Source of the DNA: Bacteroidota bacterium
GTDB lineage: Bacteria; Bacteroidota; Ignavibacteria; Palsa-1295
Direction: 5' to 3'
Assembly (NCBI GenBank): GCA_021825235.1
Contig: JAKAIL010000006.1
Coordinates: 1-35,249 of the forward strand
DNA length: 35,249 nt
Below the pieces are notes generated by a model that was not told the DNA's origin, did not search any database, and was given only the letters and a program-made list of their open reading frames with translations. Positions 7,698 through 16,006 of this stretch are shown piece after piece (positions within the stretch are counted from its first letter, which is position 1; each line of letters begins with the position of its first letter). Made by a program: the position numbers and the translations under genes.

Positions 7698-9524
7698 ATG
7701 ATCACAATCATAGGCGGTGGCTTCTCCGGCCTTTCCGCCGCATATTTTCTCCACCGTGCCGGTAAAGATGTTACCCTGCTGGAGTGGTCCCGCGGTTTAG
7801 GGGGCCGTGCCTCGACGCGCAATGTTGGCTACCGGACCATGGATTCCGGTGCCCAGCGCATCGATCTTAGTCCACTCAGCGTGAACAAGCTCGAAACGGA
7901 TGCGCGAGCGCTCTTGCGAGCCGTGGCCATCGAGCGCGGTATTCTCCAACTTGCTAAGCCGTTCCCTTCCCCGGTTTTCCGGTTCGACGGACGTTCCCTC
8001 GAAACGGCCCATCAGGTTGAAGTACCTAATTGGTATTATCTGGAAGGCGGAATGCGCGTTTTAGCCGATGCGCTCGTGAAGGATATTCCCGTTCGCTCCC
8101 ACACACGCGTGAGCGATATTGTGTTCGGAAAGGACGGCTATACGCTACGCAATCAGCGAGGCGAGACCATGCCTTCCGATGGTCTGGTGATCGCGCTTCC
8201 AGCGCCATACGCGCTCGCGTTACTGCTCCCCCATGCGGAGAAGAACAAGAAAGTCAAACGCATCACGGATCTTTTCAATGATGTGAACTATGAGCCGATG
8301 ATCGGCGCCATGTTCGGAACTACGAAAATTAAATTTCCGGAACCGTTCGTCTCACTCTACACGGACGATATTACGGCCCCGATTTTCTGGCTTTCGCAGG
8401 AGAGCTTGCGTCGTCCGCTTGGCATTCGTAAGAATGAAATGGCATTCGTGCTCCAGCTTGGAGCAGAGATCAGCCGCGAGTATGTGCTCAAGAGCGACAA
8501 GGAGACGTTCGTCGCCGTCGAGCGCGTATTCGAAGAAGTGCTCGACGTTGCATTGCCGGATATTATCTATGGCGATATTCAGCGGTGGCCGGCGGCGTTC
8601 TTGTCGTCTTCGCCCTTTACGGTGGATACGATTCAGCCGGGCGAATTCAAGGTGCCACTCTATCTTGCCGGCGATTACGTTGCCGGACAAAGTTCCATCG
8701 CTTCCGCCTTCTGGAGCGGCAAGCAAATTGCCGACCGGATCGCTGGCGTAGATACCTTCCAGTTTATTGAAGCTCCAGCTCGTGAGCAGGCGCGCCTTGT
8801 CGAAGATGAGTGGAAAGCCGTGATTCCGCCAGAGCGGAAGCCGCGCAAGGTCCAGAAGCCGCAGCGACGCCACGCGCAGAAGAAGTACGACAAAGAAAAG
8901 GGCAAGCGAGTATTTGTACCGGCCGAAAAGGAAGGACGGAAGTATGGCTCGAAAGCAAAGCAAGCTCCCAAAGGCCATGCAAAACAGGGGAGAAAAGGGC
9001 GGCCAGCTCCGAAACAGGGATGGAAGCAACAACGTCCGGGTGGTCAGAGGCCGAAGCAGCACGGCCAGCAATTTGGGAAGCGGCAAGGTCAGCCGTTCGG
9101 CCAGCGTCAGGGCCAGGGCCAACGCAGTGGTGGTGGCGGACGCCAATTCGGCGGTCAGCCACATGGCCAGGGACGCAGCTTCGGGCAGCGCCCCGGCGGG
9201 CAGCGGCCACAACGTCCGGCCGGCGGAAATCGCGGGCAGTGGGGTGGTGGCCAGCAGCAAGGTGGACGCGGAGGTGGCTATGGTTACAGCCAGCCCGGCC
9301 AGGGGCGTCCGTTCGGCCAGGGCCGCAAGCCACAGCAAGGCGGGTATCAGCCCTACGGTGGCGGAGGGTTCGGTAACAAGCCGCGGCCGCAACGCGAGCC
9401 GACAGTCTATTCGACGAATGTTCCGCAGCGCGAATATCAGCCTCGGTCGAGCGGTTATGAAGGACCAACCGGTCCGAGGCGCCCCCGCCGTCCCCTGGAC
9501 GACGATAATATAGGCAACCGTTAA
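7698..9524 (+). CDS. Renalase-like FAD oxidoreductase with Gly/Gln/Arg-rich tail
   Basis: 608 residues. Residues 1 to ~350 are a complete FAD-dependent amine-oxidase/renalase-type protein: the dinucleotide fold IIGGGFSGLSAAYFLHRAG with the ribose-binding Glu (LLEW), GGRAST, the MDSGAQRI segment typical of renalase-like proteins, and a second FAD motif VPLYLAGDYVAGQSSIASAF before a final helix. Residues ~352-608 are a low-complexity tail: first Lys/Arg-rich (ERKPRKVQKPQRRHAQKK), then Gly/Gln/Arg/Pro-rich with repeated FGQ, FGG, RGG and GQRP units, ending in acidic LDDDNIGNR. Such tails are known in RNA-binding proteins, not in this enzyme family. The frame has no break. AAAGGA lies about 10 bases before ATG 7698. 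A terminator follows at 9547. Confidence 0.85.
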   Translation: MITIIGGGFSGLSAAYFLHRAGKDVTLLEWSRGLGGRASTRNVGYRTMDSGAQRIDLSPLSVNKLETDARALLRAVAIERGILQLAKPFPSPVFRFDGRSLETAHQVEVPNWYYLEGGMRVLADALVKDIPVRSHTRVSDIVFGKDGYTLRNQRGETMPSDGLVIALPAPYALALLLPHAEKNKKVKRITDLFNDVNYEPMIGAMFGTTKIKFPEPFVSLYTDDITAPIFWLSQESLRRPLGIRKNEMAFVLQLGAEISREYVLKSDKETFVAVERVFEEVLDVALPDIIYGDIQRWPAAFLSSSPFTVDTIQPGEFKVPLYLAGDYVAGQSSIASAFWSGKQIADRIAGVDTFQFIEAPAREQARLVEDEWKAVIPPERKPRKVQKPQRRHAQKKYDKEKGKRVFVPAEKEGRKYGSKAKQAPKGHAKQGRKGRPAPKQGWKQQRPGGQRPKQHGQQFGKRQGQPFGQRQGQGQRSGGGGRQFGGQPHGQGRSFGQRPGGQRPQRPAGGNRGQWGGGQQQGGRGGGYGYSQPGQGRPFGQGRKPQQGGYQPYGGGGFGNKPRPQREPTVYSTNVPQREYQPRSSGYEGPTGPRRPRRPLDDDNIGNR

Positions 9525-9546
9525 TCCGAGAGGAAGGATTTAAGAG

Positions 9547-9581
9547 TGGGCGAAGCATAAAATGGCTTCGCCCATTTTTTT
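9547..9581. terminator. Terminator between convergent genes
   Basis: The stem TGGGCGAAGC / GCTTCGCCCA is 10 bp and perfect, followed by seven T residues on the plus strand. It lies between the flavoprotein gene (stop 9524) and the leftward permease gene (stop 9585). The T run favours use for rightward transcripts. Confidence 0.85.
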
Positions 9582-9584
9582 GCA

Positions 9585-10823
9585 TTATTCCCAGCGCAGC
9601 GCAACCGCCGGGTCCACCTGTGCTGCACGGCGGGAAGGGAAGAGCGAACACATCATCGTCAGCGCCATCGAGCCCACGCCGACCGATAGGAAGTCCTGCC
9701 AGCGTAATTCCACAGGTAGGGAAGGAATGATATAGACGGTCGAGTCCAATGGGAAAAATCCAAATTGCTGTTGCAGTACCACGACGATCAGCCCAATCAG
9801 GCAGCCCGTCAGTGTGCCGAGAACCCCGACCAGCGTGCCTTGGTACCAATAGATATTCCGGATCCCCGAAATCGGGCTTCCCAACGCGCGCAAAAGGCCG
9901 ATATCCCGTTGTTTTTCGAAGACGGTGAGCGTCAGCGAGCTGAAAATGCTGAAGGCCGCCACACCCACGATCAGGAATAAAATAATATAGGCGACCCACC
10001 GCTCGATCTGCATCACGGAATAAAGTTCCGTATGCAAGTCGTACCAGGACTGGACTTTATACTCAGAACTTAATTCATCCCGAATGTTATCGCGTACGTC
10101 ATTGGCATCTCGCACGTCCTTCGTTCGCACATCGATGTTCGTCGCCGCGTTCGCCGGAATGTTAAACAGGTCGCGCGCAACCTCCGGGCTGGTATAAGCA
10201 TTGGTGGCATCGTAGTCCTTGTTGTTGGCCGCAAAAATGCCCGTGACGTAAAGTGTTCGCATGCGAGGCGTCACCGGTTCCGTCAGAATGCGTTCGAGCC
10301 CCGACGGGCTATAGACTTCGAGACTATCACCCAGTTGGACCGCGAGTTCGTCGGCCAGTATTTGCCCAACTACGATGCTGTTCGAATCCAGCACCAGTTT
10401 TCCGGATTGGATGCTCTTCCCCAATCCGGAGACCTGCATCGCGGCGGAATCCGTAATGCCAGTCAGGTTAACGACCTTCGGTAGTGTGTAGTGTACCAGT
10501 ACCGCCTGCCCGCGAACGGCTGGGGCTGCTGCAGTAACGTCAGGAATGTTCTTTACAACGCGGATGACGCTGTCGGCATTGGTAATCACAGCGGTGCTTT
10601 CCGTCGCTGAAGTATCCGCCGAGGAGATGCGAACGTGTGGATCGAAGCTGACATAGATATTCGTGACGACCGAAGAAAAACCATTGAAGACCGAGAGCAC
10701 GATGATGAGTGCCGCCGTGCCAACCGCCAAGCCTACGATCGAAAGAATGCTGATGATCGTGATGAAATTCTCGCGGCGTTTCGAGAACGCATACCTTCGG
10801 GCGAGAAAAAGTTCGTAGCGCAT
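9585..10823 (-). CDS. LolC/LolE-type ABC transporter permease
   Basis: 412 residues, the usual length of the family. The N-terminus (MRYELFLARRYAFSKRREN) is the typical cytoplasmic start, followed by a membrane helix (~20-46) and FNGFSSVV. A periplasmic domain of ~210 residues comes next, then three membrane helices with the FtsX-type signature FEKQRDIGLLRALG and the ending SRRAAQVDPAVALRWE. In Gram-negatives such permeases, with the ATPase LolD, lift lipoproteins from the inner membrane towards the outer membrane; no LolD gene is adjacent here. The frame extends to 10907, but ATG 10823 gives the family N-terminus. Divergent from ymdB, with a 101-base shared spacer. Confidence 0.85.
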   Translation of the reverse strand: MRYELFLARRYAFSKRRENFITIISILSIVGLAVGTAALIIVLSVFNGFSSVVTNIYVSFDPHVRISSADTSATESTAVITNADSVIRVVKNIPDVTAAAPAVRGQAVLVHYTLPKVVNLTGITDSAAMQVSGLGKSIQSGKLVLDSNSIVVGQILADELAVQLGDSLEVYSPSGLERILTEPVTPRMRTLYVTGIFAANNKDYDATNAYTSPEVARDLFNIPANAATNIDVRTKDVRDANDVRDNIRDELSSEYKVQSWYDLHTELYSVMQIERWVAYIILFLIVGVAAFSIFSSLTLTVFEKQRDIGLLRALGSPISGIRNIYWYQGTLVGVLGTLTGCLIGLIVVVLQQQFGFFPLDSTVYIIPSLPVELRWQDFLSVGVGSMALTMMCSLFPSRRAAQVDPAVALRWE

Positions 10824-10924
10824 GAAGCAGACACAACCTTCAGTGGCGCGCTTGTCATTCCCAGGAAATTGATCGAAAAGTGAGTGTGGGATGAACCTTC
10901 GCTTCACGCTGTTAGCAAAGTTCT

Positions 10925-11860
10925 ATGCCAGAAACTCCTCAACCGGACCGCGTCCGCGTGCTTTTTATTGGTGATGTTGTGGGCACGGGCGCCCTTGCCA
11001 TGCTTACGAAAACGCTGCCGTCGCTTGCCTCGAAATATGCATCCGATTTCGTCATCGTCAACGGCGAAAACGTCGCTGAAGGCAAGTCGCTCACGAAAAA
11101 GCAGGCGGCAGAAATCTTTAACGCCGGGGCCAAAATAATTACGACCGGTAACCACGTCTGGGACCGTTGGGATGCCCGTTCTCTTATGGCCGAAGACCGC
11201 CGCGTCATTCGGCCTGCAAATTACCCGCGCGAGAATGCAGGCTCTGGATTTGCTATCGGCGAAACCAGAAGCGGGATCCCCATCGGCGTTATTAATTTGC
11301 AGGGCCGGACCTACATGCAGACCATCGACTGTCCGTTCCGGGTATCACACTGGGCACTGGATAAAGTCGGCGAGCGCACGAATATCATTATCGTGGATAT
11401 GCACGCGGAGGCCACCGCCGAAAAGCAAACGATGGCCCGCTACCTCGATGGCAAAGTGAGCGCGGTACTGGGAACCCATACGCACGTGCAGACCGCGGAT
11501 GCGCAAATCCTTCCTGGCGGTACGGCCTATATCTCCGATGTCGGGATGAGCGGCCCCTACGAAAGCGTGATAGGAATGAAAATAGATGTGGCCGTCAAGC
11601 GATTCACGAACCAGACTCCGTATAAATACGAAATCGCGACCGATGGAATCCGCATTGCCGGCGTGAACCTGACTATCGATGTGGCCACGGGTGCCGCACT
11701 CGAAATCGAGCCATTTCTTTTCCCTGGATTCGAACGAACGCGCGCAGCCGGCCCGCCTTCCGATGTGGAAGAAACCGAAACTGAAACGCTCGTGGCGGCC
11801 GCTACGGAAGAAACAGAGGTATTGGAGAATAACGCTTCCCAGGAGGAAACGAATGACTGA
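10925..11860 (+). CDS. ymdB: YmdB-family metallophosphoesterase
   Basis: 311 residues. Calcineurin-like dimetal phosphodiesterase of the YmdB type; characterised members hydrolyse 2',3'-cyclic nucleotides. Visible motifs: FIGDVVG (metal Asp17), NGEN (46-49), TGNHVWD (His77), VDMHAEAT (158-163) and GTHTHV (His185, His187); the conserved GMSGPYESVIGM segment is also present. The family domain ends near residue 265; the remaining ~45 residues are acidic and Glu/Thr-rich (DVEETETET, EETEVLENN) and look disordered. First gene of an overlapping operon: the ATG of folD lies inside its last codons. Confident in family; the cellular role is known mainly from Bacillus. Confidence 0.9.
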   Translation: MPETPQPDRVRVLFIGDVVGTGALAMLTKTLPSLASKYASDFVIVNGENVAEGKSLTKKQAAEIFNAGAKIITTGNHVWDRWDARSLMAEDRRVIRPANYPRENAGSGFAIGETRSGIPIGVINLQGRTYMQTIDCPFRVSHWALDKVGERTNIIIVDMHAEATAEKQTMARYLDGKVSAVLGTHTHVQTADAQILPGGTAYISDVGMSGPYESVIGMKIDVAVKRFTNQTPYKYEIATDGIRIAGVNLTIDVATGAALEIEPFLFPGFERTRAAGPPSDVEETETETLVAAATEETEVLENNASQEETND

Positions 11861-12755
11861 AGCGCGCGTTATCGACGGTAAGCGCATGGCGGCGGAAATT
11901 CGCGAGGAAGTGCGAAGGGAGGCCGCCCAATTTTTTGATACGACCGGCATTCGCCCGCGCATAGTTTTTATCCTTGTTGGGAACAATCCTGCCAGCGAGG
12001 TGTACGTTCGCAACAAAGGCATTGCGGCCGAAGAGGCCGGGTTTGCGCATGAGACGAAATCGGTTCCGGTTGAGACCGAAGAGTCTGCTCTGCTCGACAT
12101 GATTTTAGCTGTTAACGAGGACCCTGCGACGCATGGCCTGCTCGTGCAGTTCCCACTGCCACAGCAGATTCGCGAAGAGCGCGTTATCGAGTTGCTTGCG
12201 CCGGAAAAAGATGTCGATGGATTCCATCCGCGTAATGTGGGGCGGTTGGCCATTGGGATGGGTAATTATTTCGCCCCGTGTACCCCGCTTGGCGTGATGG
12301 AAATGCTTTCGCGAGAACGCGTTCCCGTGGCTGGCAGGCATGTTGTGATTGTTGGGCGGTCGAACTTGGTGGGAAAACCGCTTGCGCTCCTGTTATCGCA
12401 GAAGAGCCCCAAAGCCAATGCGGTGGTAACCCTTGCGCATTCGGCGGCCGGCGCAAAATTAGGCGACCTTACTCGGGAAGCGGATATTCTCATCGCTGCG
12501 ATGGGTGTGCCACGCGCGATTACCGCGGACATGGTGCGTGAAGGTACGGTGGTCATCGATGTGGGGATTAACCGCATCGAAGACAACACGCGCGCCTCCG
12601 GTTCACGCCTGGTTGGTGACGTGGATTATGATGCGGTCCGGCACAAAGCCAGCCTCCTCACCCCGGTTCCCGGCGGAGTCGGGCCGATGACGATAGCCAT
12701 GCTATTGCGAAACACACTTACGGCGGCACAACGGCAGACATTGAAAAGGCAATGA
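11853..12755 (+). CDS. folD: Bifunctional methylene-THF dehydrogenase/cyclohydrolase
   Basis: 300 residues. Cytoplasmic enzyme that interconverts 5,10-methylene-THF, methenyl-THF and 10-formyl-THF with NADP. Motifs in order: YVRNKGIAAEEAGF (catalytic Tyr/Lys), KDVDGFHPRNVGRL, PCTPLGVMEML, GRSNLVGKPLALLL (NADP site), VIDVGINRI, GDVDYDAV and the C-terminal signature TPVPGGVGPMTIAMLLRNT. ATG 11853 gives the family start (MTEARVIDGKRMA); the frame itself is open further upstream inside ymdB. It overlaps ymdB by 8 bases and nadK by 4 (ATGA), so translation is probably coupled. Confidence 0.95.
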   Translation: MTEARVIDGKRMAAEIREEVRREAAQFFDTTGIRPRIVFILVGNNPASEVYVRNKGIAAEEAGFAHETKSVPVETEESALLDMILAVNEDPATHGLLVQFPLPQQIREERVIELLAPEKDVDGFHPRNVGRLAIGMGNYFAPCTPLGVMEMLSRERVPVAGRHVVIVGRSNLVGKPLALLLSQKSPKANAVVTLAHSAAGAKLGDLTREADILIAAMGVPRAITADMVREGTVVIDVGINRIEDNTRASGSRLVGDVDYDAVRHKASLLTPVPGGVGPMTIAMLLRNTLTAAQRQTLKRQ

Positions 12756-13708
12756 CCCTGAACACGATTGGCATTCTTGGCCATGAGAACCCGGCGCTCG
12801 TAAGCGAAACGCTTGCTCGCGTTCTTGCGAAGCTTGCAACTACGTTTCCGAAGTCAAAGCTATTAATTTCGGAGCGAATTGCCTCCTTCGTTCCTCGTTC
12901 CGGACTACCATCGCTTTCTCTGACGGAACTTGCGAAGCAAAGTGATCTCATCGTCTCGATTGGCGGCGATGGAACGATGCTGCTCGCTGCGAGGGCCATT
13001 GCCCGGGCGAATCCGGATGCGAAGCTGATTGGGGTAAATGCCGGCAAACTCGGATTTCTTTCCGAGCATCCGCCGGAAGAAATTGATGCGTTGTTCGAGG
13101 ACCTTGCCTCGGGTAATCTGGTGAGCGAAGAGCGGCTGATGCTCACCTCCGAACTTCGCACCGCGGCCGCGGAGCCTATGCTGATCAAGCAGGATAATCT
13201 GGAGCCGGAGCGGAATAACCTGCAGCAAACGAAACTCACGTTGGATGCGCTCAATGAAGTGGTCATCGATAATTACGGCTCGACCCGGATGTTGACGCTT
13301 GAAGTGCAGGTGAACGAGGCTTTGCTCGGTGTTATTCGCGCCGATGGCATTATGGTGGCGACGCCCACGGGTTCCACCGGTTATGCGGTGAGTGCCGGTG
13401 GGCCGATTGTCGAGCCAACAACGCCAGCGATGCTGATTACGCCGATCGCGCCGCACTCGCTTAATGTGCGGCCCGTGATCGTTCCGGAAGGGGCAACCGT
13501 CCGTATTCGTGCGCGCGAGGAAGAAACTCGGCAGGTGCTGGTCGTAGCCGATGGTCAGGAGCAGATCGTGGTTTCCACTCCCGCGGAAGTCATCGTGCGG
13601 GCGGCGGCGAAACGTCTGCACCTTCTGCGCCGGAAAGAGCGTAGCTTTTTCGATTTGCTACGGACCAAATTATTCTGGAGCGCGGATACTCGGGACGCCC
13701 GGCGCTAA
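12752..13708 (+). CDS. nadK: NAD kinase
   Basis: 318 residues, somewhat longer than the usual ~290. Phosphorylates NAD to NADP with ATP or polyphosphate. Motifs: SIGGDGTMLLAA (GGDGT at 71-75), GVNAGKLGFLSEH, LNEVVID, and TPTGSTGYAVSAGGPIV near the substrate site. A stretch of ~25 residues after LTSELRT (AAAEPMLIKQDNLEPERNN) looks like a lineage insertion before the strand LTLDALNEV. The start codon overlaps the folD stop (ATGA). Making NADP in the same operon as NADP-dependent FolD is a sensible functional pair. The stop overlaps the convergent ABC-F gene by 4 bases. Confidence 0.94.
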   Translation: MTLNTIGILGHENPALVSETLARVLAKLATTFPKSKLLISERIASFVPRSGLPSLSLTELAKQSDLIVSIGGDGTMLLAARAIARANPDAKLIGVNAGKLGFLSEHPPEEIDALFEDLASGNLVSEERLMLTSELRTAAAEPMLIKQDNLEPERNNLQQTKLTLDALNEVVIDNYGSTRMLTLEVQVNEALLGVIRADGIMVATPTGSTGYAVSAGGPIVEPTTPAMLITPIAPHSLNVRPVIVPEGATVRIRAREEETRQVLVVADGQEQIVVSTPAEVIVRAAAKRLHLLRRKERSFFDLLRTKLFWSADTRDARR

Positions 13709-15771
13709 TTCAATCGAGAGAGTTCCTCGCTTTTCGCGGCCCAATCGTAAAAGAGCTTGTCCAGTTCTGATTTAATATTGGTAAGCCGAGCCGCATTCGT
13801 TTTTGCGCGCTCACCATCGCTATAATATTCCGGATCGTACATCGCGTCTTCGATCGAGAGCTTCTCTTTCTCCAATCCTTCAATCTGCTTTTCGATTCGG
13901 TCGATTTTTGCACGGAGCGGTTTCTCCCGCTGGAATTTTCGATTCCGTTCCTGTGCTTCGTTTCGTTTCTGTTCTGCATCCTTACGGTTTGGGGTGGGCG
14001 GAGGAGTCGCAGATTTGGCCATTTCAACTTTTGGCGCTGCTTTTACTGCAGAGCGTTTTGACCGAATTTGTTCCAGTTCCGAGGCGCGCAATTCTACAAG
14101 ATATTCTTCCAGCGGTTTTGGGTATTCACGTACCTTGCCATTGCCGAAGGTGATGAGGCGGTCGGTGAGATCTTCCAGGAAGTCGCGGTCGTGCGAAATT
14201 ACAATAATCGTTCCTTCGAATTGCAGTAAGGCTTCCTTCACAACTTCCTTCGATTGCGCGTCCAAATGGTTCGTCGGCTCATCGAGGATTAGCGTATTAA
14301 CCGGTTCCAGCAACATTTTTGCCAGCGCAAGGCGGGATTTCTCGCCGCCGGAAAGCACGCGCACCGGTTTGAATACATCGTCGCCCTGGAAGAGAAACGC
14401 TCCCAGGAGTGTCCGCAATTGCGCTTGCGAGCGTGGCGCGGATTCGATCCGCGCCTTACCCCACGATGGTGTAGCAGAAGCTCCCGCATCATGGAACAAT
14501 TGTGCTCGGGTCACTTCTTCGAGCGTTTCCAGTACTGTTAAATTTGGCTTTAAGGCTTCTGCCTGGTGCTGGGCGTAATAACCAATGGTCACATTGTGGC
14601 CAGGTGTAAGCGTTCCTCCTGTTAAGGGCTCCTGACCCGCGAGGATTTTACCCATGGTGGTCTTGCCTTCACCATTCTTGCCGAGCAATGCTACGTGGTC
14701 TCCACGCTCGATGCGCAGATCCACATGTTCGAACACATGGTGATGCCCGTCATACGATTTTGCTCCGCGCTCGATTTCGAAGACCATGCGGCCTGAGGGC
14801 TGCGCCTGAGCAAAGCTGAAATGAACGGCCTTACCGTGCGAGGCGAGCTCGATTCGTTCCATTCGCTCGAGCATTTTCAGGCGCGACTGTGCCTGCCGGG
14901 CTTTCGTTGCTTTGTAGCGGAAGCGCTCGACAAAGCTTTCTAACTCCTTTCTTCGCGCTTCCAGATTGGCAGCCTGGGCCACCAGTTGTGCCTCGCGCTC
15001 GGCTTTGGTCCGTTCGTAGTATTCGTAGTTGCCGGGATAGACTTCGATCTTCGCACGCTCGATTTCTGCCGTTCGGTTCGTGACAAGATTGAGGAAGGAG
15101 CGGTCGTGCGAGACCATGAGGATGGTCCCATCATAGGCTTTCAGAAATTGTTCGAGCCAAAGCAGGCTTTCCAGATCGAGATGGTTCGTCGGCTCATCGA
15201 GCAGGAGCGCATCCGGATGGGCTATCAGTAGCTTTGCAAGCAAAAGCCGCATTTGCCAGCCACCAGAAAAAAGCGAGACCGGGCGGCCGTAATCCGATTC
15301 CTTAAATCCCAGTCCCACCAAAATCTTTTTCGCATCACTTTCCATTTCGAATCCTCCGGCAGCTTCGAAACGGTGGTGCAATTCGCCAAAACGATCGACA
15401 ATTTTCAGGTATTCTGCGCTCGTATGGTCCTGGCTGGGATCCTCCATTGCTCGCTGAAGCCGAGCCACTTCCTCTTCGATTTCGATCAGGTCTTCCCGCG
15501 CTCGCATCGCTTCTTCGAGGAGCGTTCGTGCCTGCGCATCACGATCCAGCGTCGGTTCCTGCGGCAAATAGCCGATGTGGTATCCGGTGGGTGTATTAAC
15601 GTTCCCGGACTCCGGCTCATACATGCCGGCAATGATTCGGAGCAGGGTTGTTTTACCGGCACCATTGGAGCCCACGAGGCCTACGCGATCGCCGGGCCGA
15701 ATGGTGAACGTAACATCACGGAAGAGAAAATCTCCTCCGAATTGCATAGAAAGATGTTCGAGCGCGATCAA
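13705..15771 (-). CDS. ABC-F family ATPase
   Basis: 688 residues with two ABC ATPase domains and no membrane segments. Domain 1: Walker A GSNGAGKT (34-41), signature LFSGGWQMRLLLAK, Walker B LLLDEPTNHLD. A charged linker helix pair (RKELESFVERFRYKATKARQ) follows, as in ABC-F proteins that reach into the ribosome. Domain 2: Walker A GKNGEGKT, signature LSGGEKSRLALAK, Walker B LILDEPTNHLD. The C-terminal ~130 residues form a Lys/Glu-rich coiled coil after a Pro-rich hinge (TPPPTPNR), as in the Uup/YdiF/YheS groups. Likely a translation factor acting on stalled ribosomes; which subfamily cannot be settled by eye. It overlaps the end of nadK by 4 bases on the opposite strand. Confidence 0.93.
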   Translation of the reverse strand: MIALEHLSMQFGGDFLFRDVTFTIRPGDRVGLVGSNGAGKTTLLRIIAGMYEPESGNVNTPTGYHIGYLPQEPTLDRDAQARTLLEEAMRAREDLIEIEEEVARLQRAMEDPSQDHTSAEYLKIVDRFGELHHRFEAAGGFEMESDAKKILVGLGFKESDYGRPVSLFSGGWQMRLLLAKLLIAHPDALLLDEPTNHLDLESLLWLEQFLKAYDGTILMVSHDRSFLNLVTNRTAEIERAKIEVYPGNYEYYERTKAEREAQLVAQAANLEARRKELESFVERFRYKATKARQAQSRLKMLERMERIELASHGKAVHFSFAQAQPSGRMVFEIERGAKSYDGHHHVFEHVDLRIERGDHVALLGKNGEGKTTMGKILAGQEPLTGGTLTPGHNVTIGYYAQHQAEALKPNLTVLETLEEVTRAQLFHDAGASATPSWGKARIESAPRSQAQLRTLLGAFLFQGDDVFKPVRVLSGGEKSRLALAKMLLEPVNTLILDEPTNHLDAQSKEVVKEALLQFEGTIIVISHDRDFLEDLTDRLITFGNGKVREYPKPLEEYLVELRASELEQIRSKRSAVKAAPKVEMAKSATPPPTPNRKDAEQKRNEAQERNRKFQREKPLRAKIDRIEKQIEGLEKEKLSIEDAMYDPEYYSDGERAKTNAARLTNIKSELDKLFYDWAAKSEELSRLN

Positions 15772-15811
15772 TTACGAATTAGGAAAAGCAAGCTGAACGC
15801 ATAACAAGAAC

Positions 15812-15928
15812 ATGAATGTTTCTTGGGTAATGGAATTCGAATCGGATCCGAAAAAGGCGGCGCTGAATTTTAAGCCGGACGATGTGAAGCGCGCGCTCCG
15901 TTCGCTCATTCAGGCGATGCCGAAGTAA
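15812..15928 (+). CDS. Possible small ORF, 38 residues
   Basis: ATG 15812 to TAA 15928 encodes MNVSWVMEFESDPKKAALNF and then KPDDVKRALRSLIQAMPK. Third-position G+C is high, as in the neighbouring real genes, and the second half would form an amphipathic helix. There is no clear Shine-Dalgarno and no family is recognised. It could be a small protein, a gene remnant or chance. It lies in the 235-base spacer that starts the ABC-F gene (leftward) and ends the MFS gene. Confidence 0.3.
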   Translation: MNVSWVMEFESDPKKAALNFKPDDVKRALRSLIQAMPK

Positions 15929-16006
15929 GACGGTGTGATGGAGGAGGAAGTTCCGGGCCGGAAAGTAATGCGATGGCAGGATAGCCGCAGGGTCTTATGG
16001 TTCCCG

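Noticed and set aside
8352-9999. Long minus-strand open frames (346 and 411 codons) opposite the flavoprotein gene and into the permease gene
   Set aside because: They are antisense to clearly recognisable proteins, are rich in Arg, Ala, Leu and Ser as expected from a G+C-rich shadow of Gly/Gln/Arg codons, and show no domain motifs.
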